Source: Ferrovibrio sp046297895 (GTDB lineage Bacteria; Pseudomonadota; Alphaproteobacteria; Ferrovibrionales; Ferrovibrionaceae). From it: 64,000 nt of DNA. This document shows, in pieces, positions 11,488 through 18,539 of the stretch (position 1 is its first letter; each line of letters starts with the position of its first letter). The stretch is taken from positions 218,828 to 282,827 of the forward strand of contig NZ_JBKBHC010000007.1 of the NCBI RefSeq assembly GCF_046297895.1, in the 5' to 3' direction. The notes beneath the pieces are model-generated. The model made no database searches. It saw only the letters and a program-made list of their open reading frames with translations, and had not been told where the DNA came from. A program made the position numbers and the translations under genes.

Positions 11488-12291
11488 TCAGACGGTCTTT
11501 GCCGCCATGTCGGGCCGCCAGACCAGCAGCCGGTTCTCGATCATCGTCACCACGGTGTCGATCACGATCACGAAAACGGCGAGTATCAGCATGCCGGAAA
11601 ACACGCCGGTCACGTCGAACACGCTTTCCGCCTCGTGGATCTTGTAGCCCAGGCCGCCGGCCGAGCCGAGATACTCGCCCACCACGGCGCCCACCAGCGC
11701 GAAGCCGACCGAGGTGTGCAGCGAGGAGAACATCCAGGTGAGCGCCGCCGGCCAGTAGACATGGCGCAGGAGCTGGCGCTCGTTCATGCCCAGCATGCGC
11801 GCATTGGCCAGCACGGTGGGGCTGACTTCCTTGATGCCCTGGTAGACGTTGAAGAACACGATGAAGAAGACCAGCGTGAAGCCCAGCGCCACCTTCGACC
11901 AGATGCCAAGGCCGAACCAGAGCGCGAAGATCGGTGCCAGCACCACGCGCGGCAGGGCGTTGGCCGCCTTCACATAGGGATCGAAGATCGCGGCCAGCAA
12001 TTCGCGCCGGGCGAAGGCGAAGCCCACCACGATGCCGCCGATGGCGCCGAAGCCGAAGGCCAGCAAGGTTTCCAGCAGCGTGATGCCCAGATGGCGCCAG
12101 ATCTCGGTGCCCGAGAAATCCTTCACCGTGCGGGCCAGCACGTCCAGCGGCGTGGAAAAGAAGAAGGGCGGCATCAGCGGCTTGCCGTCGGCCATCGGCA
12201 CGGTGGTGAGCAGATGCCACACCACCAGGAAAGCCAGGCCCACCAGTACCTGCAGCACCAGCAGGGTGCCGCGATTGATCGGCGCCTTCAT
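11488..12291 (-). CDS. ABC transporter permease, SsuC/TauC type
   Basis: This is a 267-residue inner-membrane permease with about six helices. The coupling-helix region that contacts the ATPase is seen around ANARMLGMNERQLLRHVYWP (EAA-like loop). Its ATG overlaps the stop of the upstream ATPase gene (ATGA), so the two are translationally coupled. It forms the channel of the importer whose binding protein follows after 23 bp. Confidence 0.93.
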   Translation of the reverse strand: MKAPINRGTLLVLQVLVGLAFLVVWHLLTTVPMADGKPLMPPFFFSTPLDVLARTVKDFSGTEIWRHLGITLLETLLAFGFGAIGGIVVGFAFARRELLAAIFDPYVKAANALPRVVLAPIFALWFGLGIWSKVALGFTLVFFIVFFNVYQGIKEVSPTVLANARMLGMNERQLLRHVYWPAALTWMFSSLHTSVGFALVGAVVGEYLGSAGGLGYKIHEAESVFDVTGVFSGMLILAVFVIVIDTVVTMIENRLLVWRPDMAAKTV

Positions 12292-13199
12292 TGTTGCGCC
12301 TCCTCGCTCATCTCGTAGGTTTTCTGCACTTCCACGCGCAAGCTGGCCCAGATCGCCTTGTGGATCTGGTGGAAGGCGGGTTCGGTGCGGATTTCGGCGA
12401 TGTCGCGCGGGCGCGGCAGGTCGACGCGGAAATCGCCGACGATGCCGGCGGCCGGACCGGCCGACATCACGATCACGCGGTCGGCCAGCGCGATGGCCTC
12501 TTCCAGGTCGTGGGTGACGAACAGCACGGCCTTGCGGTCGCCGCCCTGGTCTCCGGTCTGGTCGCTGGCGGACCACAGCGACAGCAGCAGGTTACCCATG
12601 ATCTGCCGCGTCTGCGCATCCAGCGGGCCGAAGGGTTCGTCCATCAGCAGGATCTGCGGATCGCGGATCAGCATCTGCGCCAGCGCCACGCGCTTGCGCT
12701 GGCCGCCCGACAGCATGTGGGGATAGCGGTCGGCGAAGTTCTTCAGGCCCACGCGGGCCAGCCAGGCACGTGCGCGCTCCACTGCTTCCGCGCGTTTCAC
12801 GCCCTGCGGCTCCAGCGCCACGGCCACGTTGTCGAGCGCCGTCTTCCACGGCATCAGGGCATCGGCCTGGAACAGGTAGCCGGCCCTGGCATTCAGTCCG
12901 ACCAGCGGCGCGCCCAGAATCTCGACGCTGCCGGCCGAGGGTTTCAGCAGGCCGGCGGCGGCATTCAGCAGCGTGGACTTGCCGCAGCCGGTGGGGCCGA
13001 CGATGGCGACGAATTCATGGCGCGCCACGGCAAGCTCGATGCCGGCCACGGCGCGATGGGTGCCACCGGTCTGCAATTGAAAGGTGATGTCCAGCCCGGC
13101 GAAGCGCACCGCCTGGGCGGCGGGGTTCGGCCGGGCGAAGGCGGCGGGCGCGCTCCCGGCGAATGAAGACTGGCCTGATGAAGACGGGCTCGAGGGCAT
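12288..13199 (-). CDS. ABC transporter ATP-binding protein, SsuB/TauB type
   Basis: The ATPase has Walker A GPTGCGKST, Q-loop in YLFQADALMPWKTALDN, signature LSGGQRKRVALAQML and Walker B ILLMDEPFGPLD, then the switch HD in FVTHDLEEA. With the start at 13199 it is 303 residues. That start lacks a clear Shine-Dalgarno; the open frame runs 56 codons further but encodes repeats (FAPFDFAP) copied from a 15-bp tandem repeat in the DNA, so it is unlikely to be protein. The ~30 residues before the ABC domain are low in complexity, so the true start may be later. It is the first gene of the operon. Confidence 0.9.
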   Translation of the reverse strand: MPSSPSSSGQSSFAGSAPAAFARPNPAAQAVRFAGLDITFQLQTGGTHRAVAGIELAVARHEFVAIVGPTGCGKSTLLNAAAGLLKPSAGSVEILGAPLVGLNARAGYLFQADALMPWKTALDNVAVALEPQGVKRAEAVERARAWLARVGLKNFADRYPHMLSGGQRKRVALAQMLIRDPQILLMDEPFGPLDAQTRQIMGNLLLSLWSASDQTGDQGGDRKAVLFVTHDLEEAIALADRVIVMSAGPAAGIVGDFRVDLPRPRDIAEIRTEPAFHQIHKAIWASLRVEVQKTYEMSEEAQQ

Positions 13200-13298
13200 G
13201 GCCTGAACGGACAAGGCCGGTTTCCTTCCCAAAATCGTTGTTGCGCCTACGAAAAAGCGGAAGGCGCAGACTAGCCAGCCGTCGCCGGTCGAGTAAAG

Positions 13299-13328
13299 GG
13301 GGGCAAAGTCAAAGGGGGCAAAGTCGAA
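13299..13328. repeat. Two tandem 15-bp repeats GGGGGCAAAGTC(A/G)AA
   Basis: Two adjacent copies differ at one base. They lie 100-130 bp upstream of the ABC ATPase start. No function is seen. Confidence 0.7.
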
Positions 13329-13410
13329 GGGCCAAAAGCCAGAGCGGCGGCATGAGCGGCTGGCCACGAAACAGGCCGGCGCCGGCGCTGCCCGATCCGG
13401 CGCGCTGGGG

Positions 13411-13510
13411 TTGGTTCCGGTTCATTCCGGTTCGCCCAGGTTCGTTTCGGTTCGTTCAGGTTCATTCGGGTTCATTTCAGCCCGCCTGGGTTCGCCCGGG
13501 TTCGTTTCGC
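13411..13510. repeat. Ten phased degenerate 10-bp tandem repeats (consensus TTCRTTYMGG)
   Basis: Ten decamers follow each other without a gap from 13411 (TTGGTTCCGG, TTCATTCCGG, TTCGCCCAGG, TTCGTTTCGG, TTCGTTCAGG and so on). The period is about one helical turn, so every copy shows the same face of the DNA. It lies 210-310 bp upstream of the ABC importer ATPase, in the 620-bp region 13200-13822 that holds no convincing gene. Confidence 0.85.
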
Positions 13511-13670
13511 ATAGCGCCGCTTATGGCCGCGTATCGGCACATATCCGCGGCGATCTGGCTGGGGCGATCTGGCATCGGGAAGGCCGTTTTCTGTTGCCCA
13601 AAGGGCACTGGGAGTACGGTTTTGGGGCTGGTTCCGCCCCGTCCGGCCCGAAATTCGCCGTTTACGGAGC

Positions 13671-13722
13671 AAAACCCGTATGCCGGCCCGGCGGGGGATG
13701 CCGGCGCCGGCATACGTTTTTA
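13671..13722 (+). terminator. Strong hairpin with T-tract, no associated gene
   Basis: CGTATGCCGGC (13677-13687) pairs with GCCGGCATACG (13706-13716), and TTTTTATG follows. It has the form of a Rho-independent terminator on the plus strand. No gene ends upstream on that strand, so it may end an unannotated short transcript, or it may act as a bidirectional barrier before the ABC importer operon. Confidence 0.5.
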
Positions 13723-13822
13723 TGCAATCTCACACTCGACTGCTCTGCCGGGTGGGGCGGCATTGAGAACAAATATAGTACATTCCATGGATTTGGCAAG
13801 GGCGCCATTGTTCCCTCCGCCC

Positions 13823-14104
13823 TCACACCGCACGCAGCAGCACCTGCGCCGCGCCGGCGGCGATGCGGATCGTGCCGTCAGACAGCCGCACGCGTTCCAT
13901 GGCGTTGTCGATCGGGCGGTCGTCGATGCTGGTTTCGCCCAGGGTGATCAGCCGGCGCGCGGCATCGCGGTTCACCGCCAGGCCGGTCAGCACCAGCAGT
14001 TCGGCCAGCGACACGCCTTCGGCCAGATGCGATTTCTGCAATGCGACCTGTGGCAGGCCGAGGTCGGACGCCGGGTTCAGTTCGGGATTTTGCGGGGTTT
14101 GCAT
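13823..14104 (-). CDS. Orphan S4-like domain protein related to the C-terminus of tyrosyl-tRNA synthetase
   Basis: The 93-residue protein has a ~25-residue N-terminal tail and then an S4-like RNA-binding fold: VSLAELLVLTGLAVNRDAARR, LITLGETSIDD, and a final basic/hydrophobic strand (DGTIRIAAGAAQVLLRA). This matches the layout of the C-terminal S4 domain of bacterial TyrRS, including the short linker before it, but the catalytic part is absent. AAGGAGA gives a good ribosome-binding site, which is itself inside a hairpin. A short aromatic-rich ORF precedes it on the same transcript. It could be a stand-alone tRNA/rRNA-binding protein or the remnant of a regulated tyrS. The family link is by eye only. 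Confidence 0.65.
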   Translation of the reverse strand: MQTPQNPELNPASDLGLPQVALQKSHLAEGVSLAELLVLTGLAVNRDAARRLITLGETSIDDRPIDNAMERVRLSDGTIRIAAGAAQVLLRAV

Positions 14105-14108
14105 GAGA

Positions 14109-14151
14109 GGTCTCCTTGAGGGCCGGGTTCTGAGCCACCGGGCCGGAGACC
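14109..14151 (-). promoter_or_regulatory. Hairpin sequestering the Shine-Dalgarno of the S4 gene
   Basis: On the minus strand GGTCTCC and the following GGCC can pair with GGCC and GGAGACC, with one internal bulge. The right arm contains the AAGGAGA ribosome-binding site of the gene starting at 14104, so the fold would block its translation. Confidence 0.55.
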
Positions 14152-14161
14152 TTCTGTGATG

Positions 14162-14190
14162 TTGCAAGCCGCCGACCTCGGCGGCTGCAA
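14162..14190 (-). promoter_or_regulatory. Upstream hairpin between leader peptide and S4 gene
   Basis: GCCGCC/GGCGGC with flanking TTGCA/TGCAA arms forms a stable stem-loop immediately after the leader-peptide stop codon. No T-run follows, so it is not a transcription terminator; it may alternate with the next hairpin. Confidence 0.5.
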
Positions 14191-14194
14191 TGGT

Positions 14195-14266
14195 TCAGAC
14201 AATGACCAGCGCGCCGCCCGTATGGGAGGAGGTAAAATACTGCCAGAAGCGGTAGGTCGCGGTCAT
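14195..14266 (-). CDS. Candidate 23-aa aromatic-rich leader peptide
   Basis: The ORF begins MTATYRFWQYFTSS; within residues 5-11 five of seven codons specify Tyr, Phe, Trp, Tyr and Phe. It lies on the same strand and 91 bp upstream of the S4 gene, with two hairpins between, one covering that gene's ribosome-binding site. A TTGACG-N17-TTAGAC promoter ends only 8 bp before its ATG, so the mRNA would be leaderless or nearly so, as is known for the trp leader of rhizobia. The sequence fits a ribosome-stalling sensor of charged aromatic tRNAs; the mechanism is inferred. Confidence 0.55.
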   Translation of the reverse strand: MTATYRFWQYFTSSHTGGALVIV

Positions 14267-14274
14267 GGCACACA

Positions 14275-14303
14275 GTCTAAGCGCCCCTCCGCGCCGCCGT
14301 CAA
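14275..14303 (-). promoter_or_regulatory. Sigma70-type promoter of leader peptide/S4 unit
   Basis: The -35 box TTGACG (14303-14298), 17-bp spacer and -10 box TTAGAC (14280-14275) are read on the minus strand. The expected start of transcription falls at about 14268-14266, on or next to the leader-peptide ATG. Confidence 0.55.
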
Positions 14304-14365
14304 CCGGGCTTCGCCCCGGGCGGGCGCTTTGCCGCAGCCCTGTGATCCCGGTTACGATGGCAAGC

Positions 14366-14984
14366 ATGAACCAGACCGCCGACCCGCGCCGGCCACGCCC
14401 CGGCCACCTTGCGCAACCGCGAGGCCATCCTGGCCGTGCTGCGCGATGTCTTACCAAAAGAAGGCCTGCTGCTGGAGATCGCCAGCGGCAGCGGCGAGCA
14501 TGCCGCCTTCATGGCACCGCTTCTGGCGCCGCTGCTCTGGCAGCCGAGCGATTATGAGGCCGAGGCCCTGCCCTCCATCGATGCTCATGCGGCCGACAGC
14601 GGGGCCACCAATATCCGTCCGGCCCTGCGCATCGACGTGACGGCGGCGGACTGGCCTGTTGCAAAGGCCGATGCGCTGCTCTGCTGCAACATGATCCATA
14701 TCGCGCCCTGGGCGGCGGCCGAAGGACTGGTGGCCGGTGCGGCGCGCGTGTTGAGTGCTGCAGATGCGCCGCTCATCCTCTATGGCCCGTTCAAGCGCAA
14801 CGGCCAGCATACCGCGCCCTCCAACGTCGCCTTCGACGACAGCTTGAAGGCGCGCAATCCGGGCTGGGGCGTGCGCTGCCTCGATTTTGAAGTCGCGCCG
14901 CTGGCCGCGCGGCAAGGCTTTATCCGGATGCAGGCGGTTGAGATGCCGGCCAATAACCTGACGGTGATTTTCCGCCGCGGTTGA
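14366..14984 (+). CDS. DUF938 class I SAM-dependent methyltransferase, apparent +1 frameshift near the start
   Basis: The main frame (from codon TTG at 14409) encodes the DUF938 (PF06080) methyltransferase fold: LRNREAILAVLRDVLPKEG, the SAM-binding loop LLEIASGSGEHAAF, then ALLCCNMIHIAPW and LYGPFKRNGQHT, which are typical of the family. The family normally begins ~15 residues earlier with a conserved (H/Y)APAxLRN(R) segment. That segment is present, but it joins the ATG at 14366 only if one C near 14389-14394 is removed; 618 bases would then give 205 residues. Either the genome has a real frameshift, translation begins at TTG 14409, or the base is an assembly error. The substrate of the family is unknown. 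Confidence 0.8.
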
Positions 14985-15007
14985 TGCACAGAGGCTGACC
15001 GAAGAGA

Positions 15008-15820
15008 TCAGGCCGCCTGCGAGGCCGTCTCCGCCATAATTTTTTCCGGTTGCCCCTTCTGACAGGCGCGCCAGGCGAAGCGCGGATAAAACCGCTCCAT
15101 CATGCGCTCGACGTAATCGACCAGATTGTGGAATGCCTCGGCGCGGCGGCGCAGGGCATTGTCGAAATACGGCGAGAGGATGTTGGCGAGCTGGGCGAAG
15201 ACAATGGCATCGGTGCCGGTGGCGCGTTCGCCGAACAGATAGGTCTTGCCGCCCAGCAGCACCGAGAGCGACCGCAGCGAGCGCGCGCCCAGCAGCAGGA
15301 TCTCGTCATGGCTGTGGCGCGTGATGCCCACGGCGAACAGGTTGGCCATCACCTTCTCGCGCAGGGCGCGGCGCAATTCGCTGCGCTGCGGTTCGGGCAT
15401 GGCGTCAAACCAGCGGGCCGGGCCCTTCTCGAAGCTCGCATCGTCGGCATAGCGGAAGTAATTCATCACCCAGCCGAGCTGGTTCTCGGCCATGCGCTCC
15501 ACCGCCCAGGCTACGGCACGCTGCTCGGGCGACAGGCAGGCATCGAGATCAAGGCCGTATTTCTGTTCGATATAGCTGCGGATGAAGGTGGAATCGGCCA
15601 CCGTCACCCGACCATCGGGGACGTCGCCGTCGATGATGAAGGGCAGTTGCCCCTTGGGCGAGTCGGCGGGCTGGGCGCGCACATGGATATAGGGCAGGCC
15701 GGCAAGCTGAAGCTGCACCTCGGTCTTCATCGTGTAGGGGCTCACCTCGGGCAGGCCGAAGGCGGGGCCGCCACCATGCAGGCGGATCGGCTGGCGGGCG
15801 GCGGGCGGCAGATGGGTCAT
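15008..15820 (-). CDS. Glutathione S-transferase-like protein (metaxin/Fax-type)
   Basis: The 270-residue protein begins with a thioredoxin-like half (LHGGGPAFGLPEVSPYTMKT, then KGQLPFIIDG and VADSTFIRSYIEQ) and continues with an all-helical C-terminal half containing FGERATGTDAIVFAQLANIL. This arrangement is that of GST_N_4/GST_C_6 (Tom37/metaxin and failed-axon-connection-like) proteins, which are often annotated as glutathione S-transferases without proven activity. The start at 15820 follows a purine-rich stretch and removes an unlikely 70-codon extension. It is divergent from a WYL regulator, which may control it. Confidence 0.8.
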   Translation of the reverse strand: MTHLPPAARQPIRLHGGGPAFGLPEVSPYTMKTEVQLQLAGLPYIHVRAQPADSPKGQLPFIIDGDVPDGRVTVADSTFIRSYIEQKYGLDLDACLSPEQRAVAWAVERMAENQLGWVMNYFRYADDASFEKGPARWFDAMPEPQRSELRRALREKVMANLFAVGITRHSHDEILLLGARSLRSLSVLLGGKTYLFGERATGTDAIVFAQLANILSPYFDNALRRRAEAFHNLVDYVERMMERFYPRFAWRACQKGQPEKIMAETASQAA

Positions 15821-15930
15821 GGCGGCTCCGGAAGCGGGCGGGGAGGAGAACGGCGCAGCGCCGTGGAAAAACCTTGTAGCGAACCCCTGCTGCCACCATG
15901 CTGTCAGCATTGCTCCGCTAGACATGGCCC

Positions 15931-16632
15931 ATGCGAAAAGCCGACCGCCTGTTCCAGATCGTGCAGATCCTGCGCCGCGCCCGCCGCCATCCGGTGACGG
16001 CCGAGGCGCTGGCGCAGGAGCTGGAGACATCCAAGCGCAGCGTCTATCGCGACATCGCCGCCCTGATGGCCCAGCGTGTGCCGATCCGCGGCGAGGCCGG
16101 CATGGGCTACGTGCTGGATCACGGCTTCGACCTGCCGCCGCTGATGCTCACGCCCGACGAGATCGAGGCGGCGGTGCTGGGCGCGCAATGGGTGTCGCGC
16201 CGCGCCGATCCGCTGCTGGCGCGCGCGGCGCTGGACCTGATCGCCAAGATCGGCCAGGCCGTGCCCGAACGCCTGCGGCCCTATGCCGCCGAACCGGCGG
16301 CCACCGCGCCGCCGAGCTGGAACCTGCAGCCCGATGCCATCGACATGGCGCAGACGCGACAGGCCATCCGCACCGGGCGCAAGATCGCGCTGGATTACCG
16401 CGACGAGCAGGGCCGCGAGACCAAGCGCCTGATCTGGCCCGTCACTATCGGCTATTTCGACACCGTGCGCATGATCGTGGCCTGGTGCGAGCTGCGGCGG
16501 GATTTCCGCACTTTCCGCACCGACCGCGTGCTGGGCGCACAATTCCTCGACGAACGTTATCCCGAACGCCCCAGCCTGCTGCGCGCGAAATGGCAGAAGG
16601 CGCAGCGCAGCCAGCCGTCCTGCGAGGCCTGA
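15931..16632 (+). CDS. YafY-type transcriptional regulator with HTH and WYL domains
   Basis: The 233-residue protein has a DeoR-like winged HTH at residues 1-60 (VTAEALAQELETSKRSVYRD) and a WYL ligand-sensing domain at about 135-215 (IALDYRDEQGRETKRLIWPV, then MIVAWCELRRDFRTFRTDRV). WYL regulators sense small molecules or nucleic-acid ligands and usually control a neighbouring gene. It is transcribed away from the GST-like gene with 110 bp between the starts, so that gene is the most likely target. Confidence 0.92.
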   Translation: MRKADRLFQIVQILRRARRHPVTAEALAQELETSKRSVYRDIAALMAQRVPIRGEAGMGYVLDHGFDLPPLMLTPDEIEAAVLGAQWVSRRADPLLARAALDLIAKIGQAVPERLRPYAAEPAATAPPSWNLQPDAIDMAQTRQAIRTGRKIALDYRDEQGRETKRLIWPVTIGYFDTVRMIVAWCELRRDFRTFRTDRVLGAQFLDERYPERPSLLRAKWQKAQRSQPSCEA

Positions 16633-16724
16633 CACCCTGAAAACCGGTGCCTTGAAATTCATGGGCGGCATGCCAGATTGTCGCGGCATGTCCTTGTTCC
16701 CTTTCCTGCATTCCGGTTCTTCCG

Positions 16725-17804
16725 ATGGATAGCGTCACCCAACTTCTGTTCGGCGGCGTCGTCGCCCAGGCCGGCGCGCGCCGCATTCTCGGCCGCCGCG
16801 CGGTGGCCGCCGGCGGCCTGATGGCCACCCTGCCGGATCTCGACGTGCTGTCGGGCCTGTTCGGCCACGAGGCCATCACCGATGGCTGGCTGTATCATCG
16901 CGCCATCACGCATTCGATTCCGGCCACGCTGGTCTACGGCACGGCCATCGGCTGGTTGATCTGGAAGGCCGAGCGCCTGCGCCGCAAGCCGGCCGACACC
17001 GAGGAGGACCGCAACCGCCGCCATTGCTGGATGTGGCTCGGTGCGCTCTGCTGCGTCACCCATCCCGTGCTCGATCTCTTCACCGCCTATGGCACGCAGC
17101 TTCTGGCGCCCTTCAGCCAGGCGCGCTTTGCCATCGACGCGATGCCGATCATCGATCCGCTCTATTCGCTGCCGCTGCTCGTCGTGTTCCTGTTCGGGCT
17201 GTTCAGCCGCGAGAAGGCACGCCATGTGCAGCGCATGGCGCGCATCGCACTGGTCTACGTGGTGCTCTACACCGCCATGGCCTGGGGCGTCGGCCTGCAC
17301 ATGCAGGACCGCGCGCGCCAGGAGTTGCGCGCGCAGTATCCGGTCCAGGCCGATGTGGCGCGCATGGCCGCCTATCCGGTGATCTTCCAGCCCTGGTGGC
17401 GCCGCGTCGTGGTGGATCTGCCCGATACGATCCTGATCGGTTTCGCCTCGCCGTTCGCGAAAGAGCCGATCCGGTGGCAGAGCATTCCGCGCCCCGACCG
17501 CAGCGCCGCGCTGAAAGCCGCCGAGGCGACCTACGAGGCCGGCGTATTCCGCTGGTTCGCCGACGGCCGCCTGCACTGGACCCTGAAACCCGATCCGCGC
17601 CCCGACAATGCCGGCGGCCTGATCGCCGAGGCGCGCGACTATCGGTATGGCATGCCGGGCGAGAGCATCCTGGGATTCTGGGGCCTGCGCTTCCGCCTGG
17701 ATGCGCAGTATCGCGTGCTGGGTGAACCCGAAAGGCTGGCCGAACGGCCCGGATTCAGCCGCGCGGGCTTTGCCGAATTGTGGAACGGCGTGCTGGGGCG
17801 TTGA
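16725..17804 (+). CDS. YdjM-family inner-membrane metal-dependent hydrolase
   Basis: The 359-residue membrane protein has the YdjM (PF04307) signature in its first 75 residues: MDSVTQLLFGGVVAQAG, LMATLPDLDVL, and the metal-ligand motif HRAITHSIPA. About four hydrophobic helices are followed by a ~150-residue soluble C-terminal part. Members are predicted membrane-bound phospholipase-like metal hydrolases and some are SOS-regulated in enterobacteria. No LexA-type box was seen here. The substrate is unknown. Confidence 0.88.
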   Translation: MDSVTQLLFGGVVAQAGARRILGRRAVAAGGLMATLPDLDVLSGLFGHEAITDGWLYHRAITHSIPATLVYGTAIGWLIWKAERLRRKPADTEEDRNRRHCWMWLGALCCVTHPVLDLFTAYGTQLLAPFSQARFAIDAMPIIDPLYSLPLLVVFLFGLFSREKARHVQRMARIALVYVVLYTAMAWGVGLHMQDRARQELRAQYPVQADVARMAAYPVIFQPWWRRVVVDLPDTILIGFASPFAKEPIRWQSIPRPDRSAALKAAEATYEAGVFRWFADGRLHWTLKPDPRPDNAGGLIAEARDYRYGMPGESILGFWGLRFRLDAQYRVLGEPERLAERPGFSRAGFAELWNGVLGR

Positions 17805-17862
17805 TTCCGTTGGCCAAATCGGCCTGGGTCGCGCCTGACTGGCTTATTGGGACAATCCACGC

Positions 17863-17880
17863 TATAATAATGCTTATTAC
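17863..17880 (+). promoter_or_regulatory. TATAAT -10 box overlapped by a TAATAA-TGC-TTATTA dyad
   Basis: The perfect -10 hexamer TATAAT (17863-17868) runs into a 15-bp inverted repeat with 6-bp arms (17866-17880) in an unusually A+T-rich stretch. The -35 region is weak. A dyad over a -10 box suggests a repressor operator for the gene at 18067, about 190 bp downstream; no regulator can be named. Confidence 0.35.
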
Positions 17881-18066
17881 TGATGCCGGCCGTCATTCAT
17901 CCTGCCGGCGCATGCTTCGTCGGACAAGGCCGCGAGGCACGCTCATCACGGCCGTTGTTGCCTTCACGCCATAAGGCCGCCGCGCGCATTTCCGCCACAC
18001 TGTCCGTTATGCTTGCCGTCCATCGTCGGCAGGGCGAATAGCGGCCGTTGCCAACCGAGGATCTAT

Positions 18067-18351
18067 ATGTCGACTGCCACCGCCTCCGAAGTCGCCCGCC
18101 TTCGCGCCGAAGAGCGTTTCAAGAAAACCGCGCTGCGCGAGCGCGAGGCGGCGGAAGCGCGCCGCCACGAGGAAGAGCGCGGCCGCGCGGAAACCGCCAA
18201 GGTCGAGCGCCTGCGCGCCTTGCGCCTGGCCCGCGATGCCGAACAGGCCGCGGCAGCCGCCCTCCGTCTGGAGGAAAAGCGCGCGGCGGCCGAGCTCGCG
18301 GCGCAACAGCCGGCCCCGGCGAAACGCCAGCGCCGCAGCGCGCAATCCTGA
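18067..18351 (+). CDS. Small Ala/Arg/Glu-rich coiled-coil protein
   Basis: The 94-residue, highly charged protein is almost entirely predicted helix, with heptad-like runs (REREAAEARRHEEERGRAE) and a basic C-terminal tail (PAKRQRRSAQS). It has no signal peptide or membrane segment. GAGG precedes the ATG at 18067. The composition could reflect a nucleic-acid-binding or structural coiled coil, but no family is recognised. It stands alone between two terminator-like regions. Confidence 0.65.
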   Translation: MSTATASEVARLRAEERFKKTALREREAAEARRHEEERGRAETAKVERLRALRLARDAEQAAAAALRLEEKRAAAELAAQQPAPAKRQRRSAQS

Positions 18352-18393
18352 CGTCTTCCGCATACATTCCTATAACGGCGGCATCCCGTAACA

Positions 18394-18416
18394 GCCGGCC
18401 CTAGCAACGGGCCGGC
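18394..18416. other. GC-rich hairpin after the coiled-coil gene
   Basis: GCCGGCCC and GGGCCGGC form an 8-bp stem with a 7-base loop 43 bp after the stop codon. No T-run follows. It may stabilise the 3' end or pause transcription. Confidence 0.4.
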
Positions 18417-18539
18417 CGCTCGCCTATATTCCCCCGGCTATGCCAGACCGACCTTGTCCGGGCGTTTCGCCCGCTCTCGCCGGCCGCGCCTGTCTTTCCG
18501 CTGCCCCGTCCCGAATCCTGCTCCGCCTGAAGGCCCGTC

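Noticed and set aside
13163..14119. Long plus-strand open frame through the intergenic region and across the S4 gene
   Set aside because: It translates tandem repeats (runs of RFV and SGSF type), has no ribosome-binding site and runs antisense to the better-supported S4 gene.
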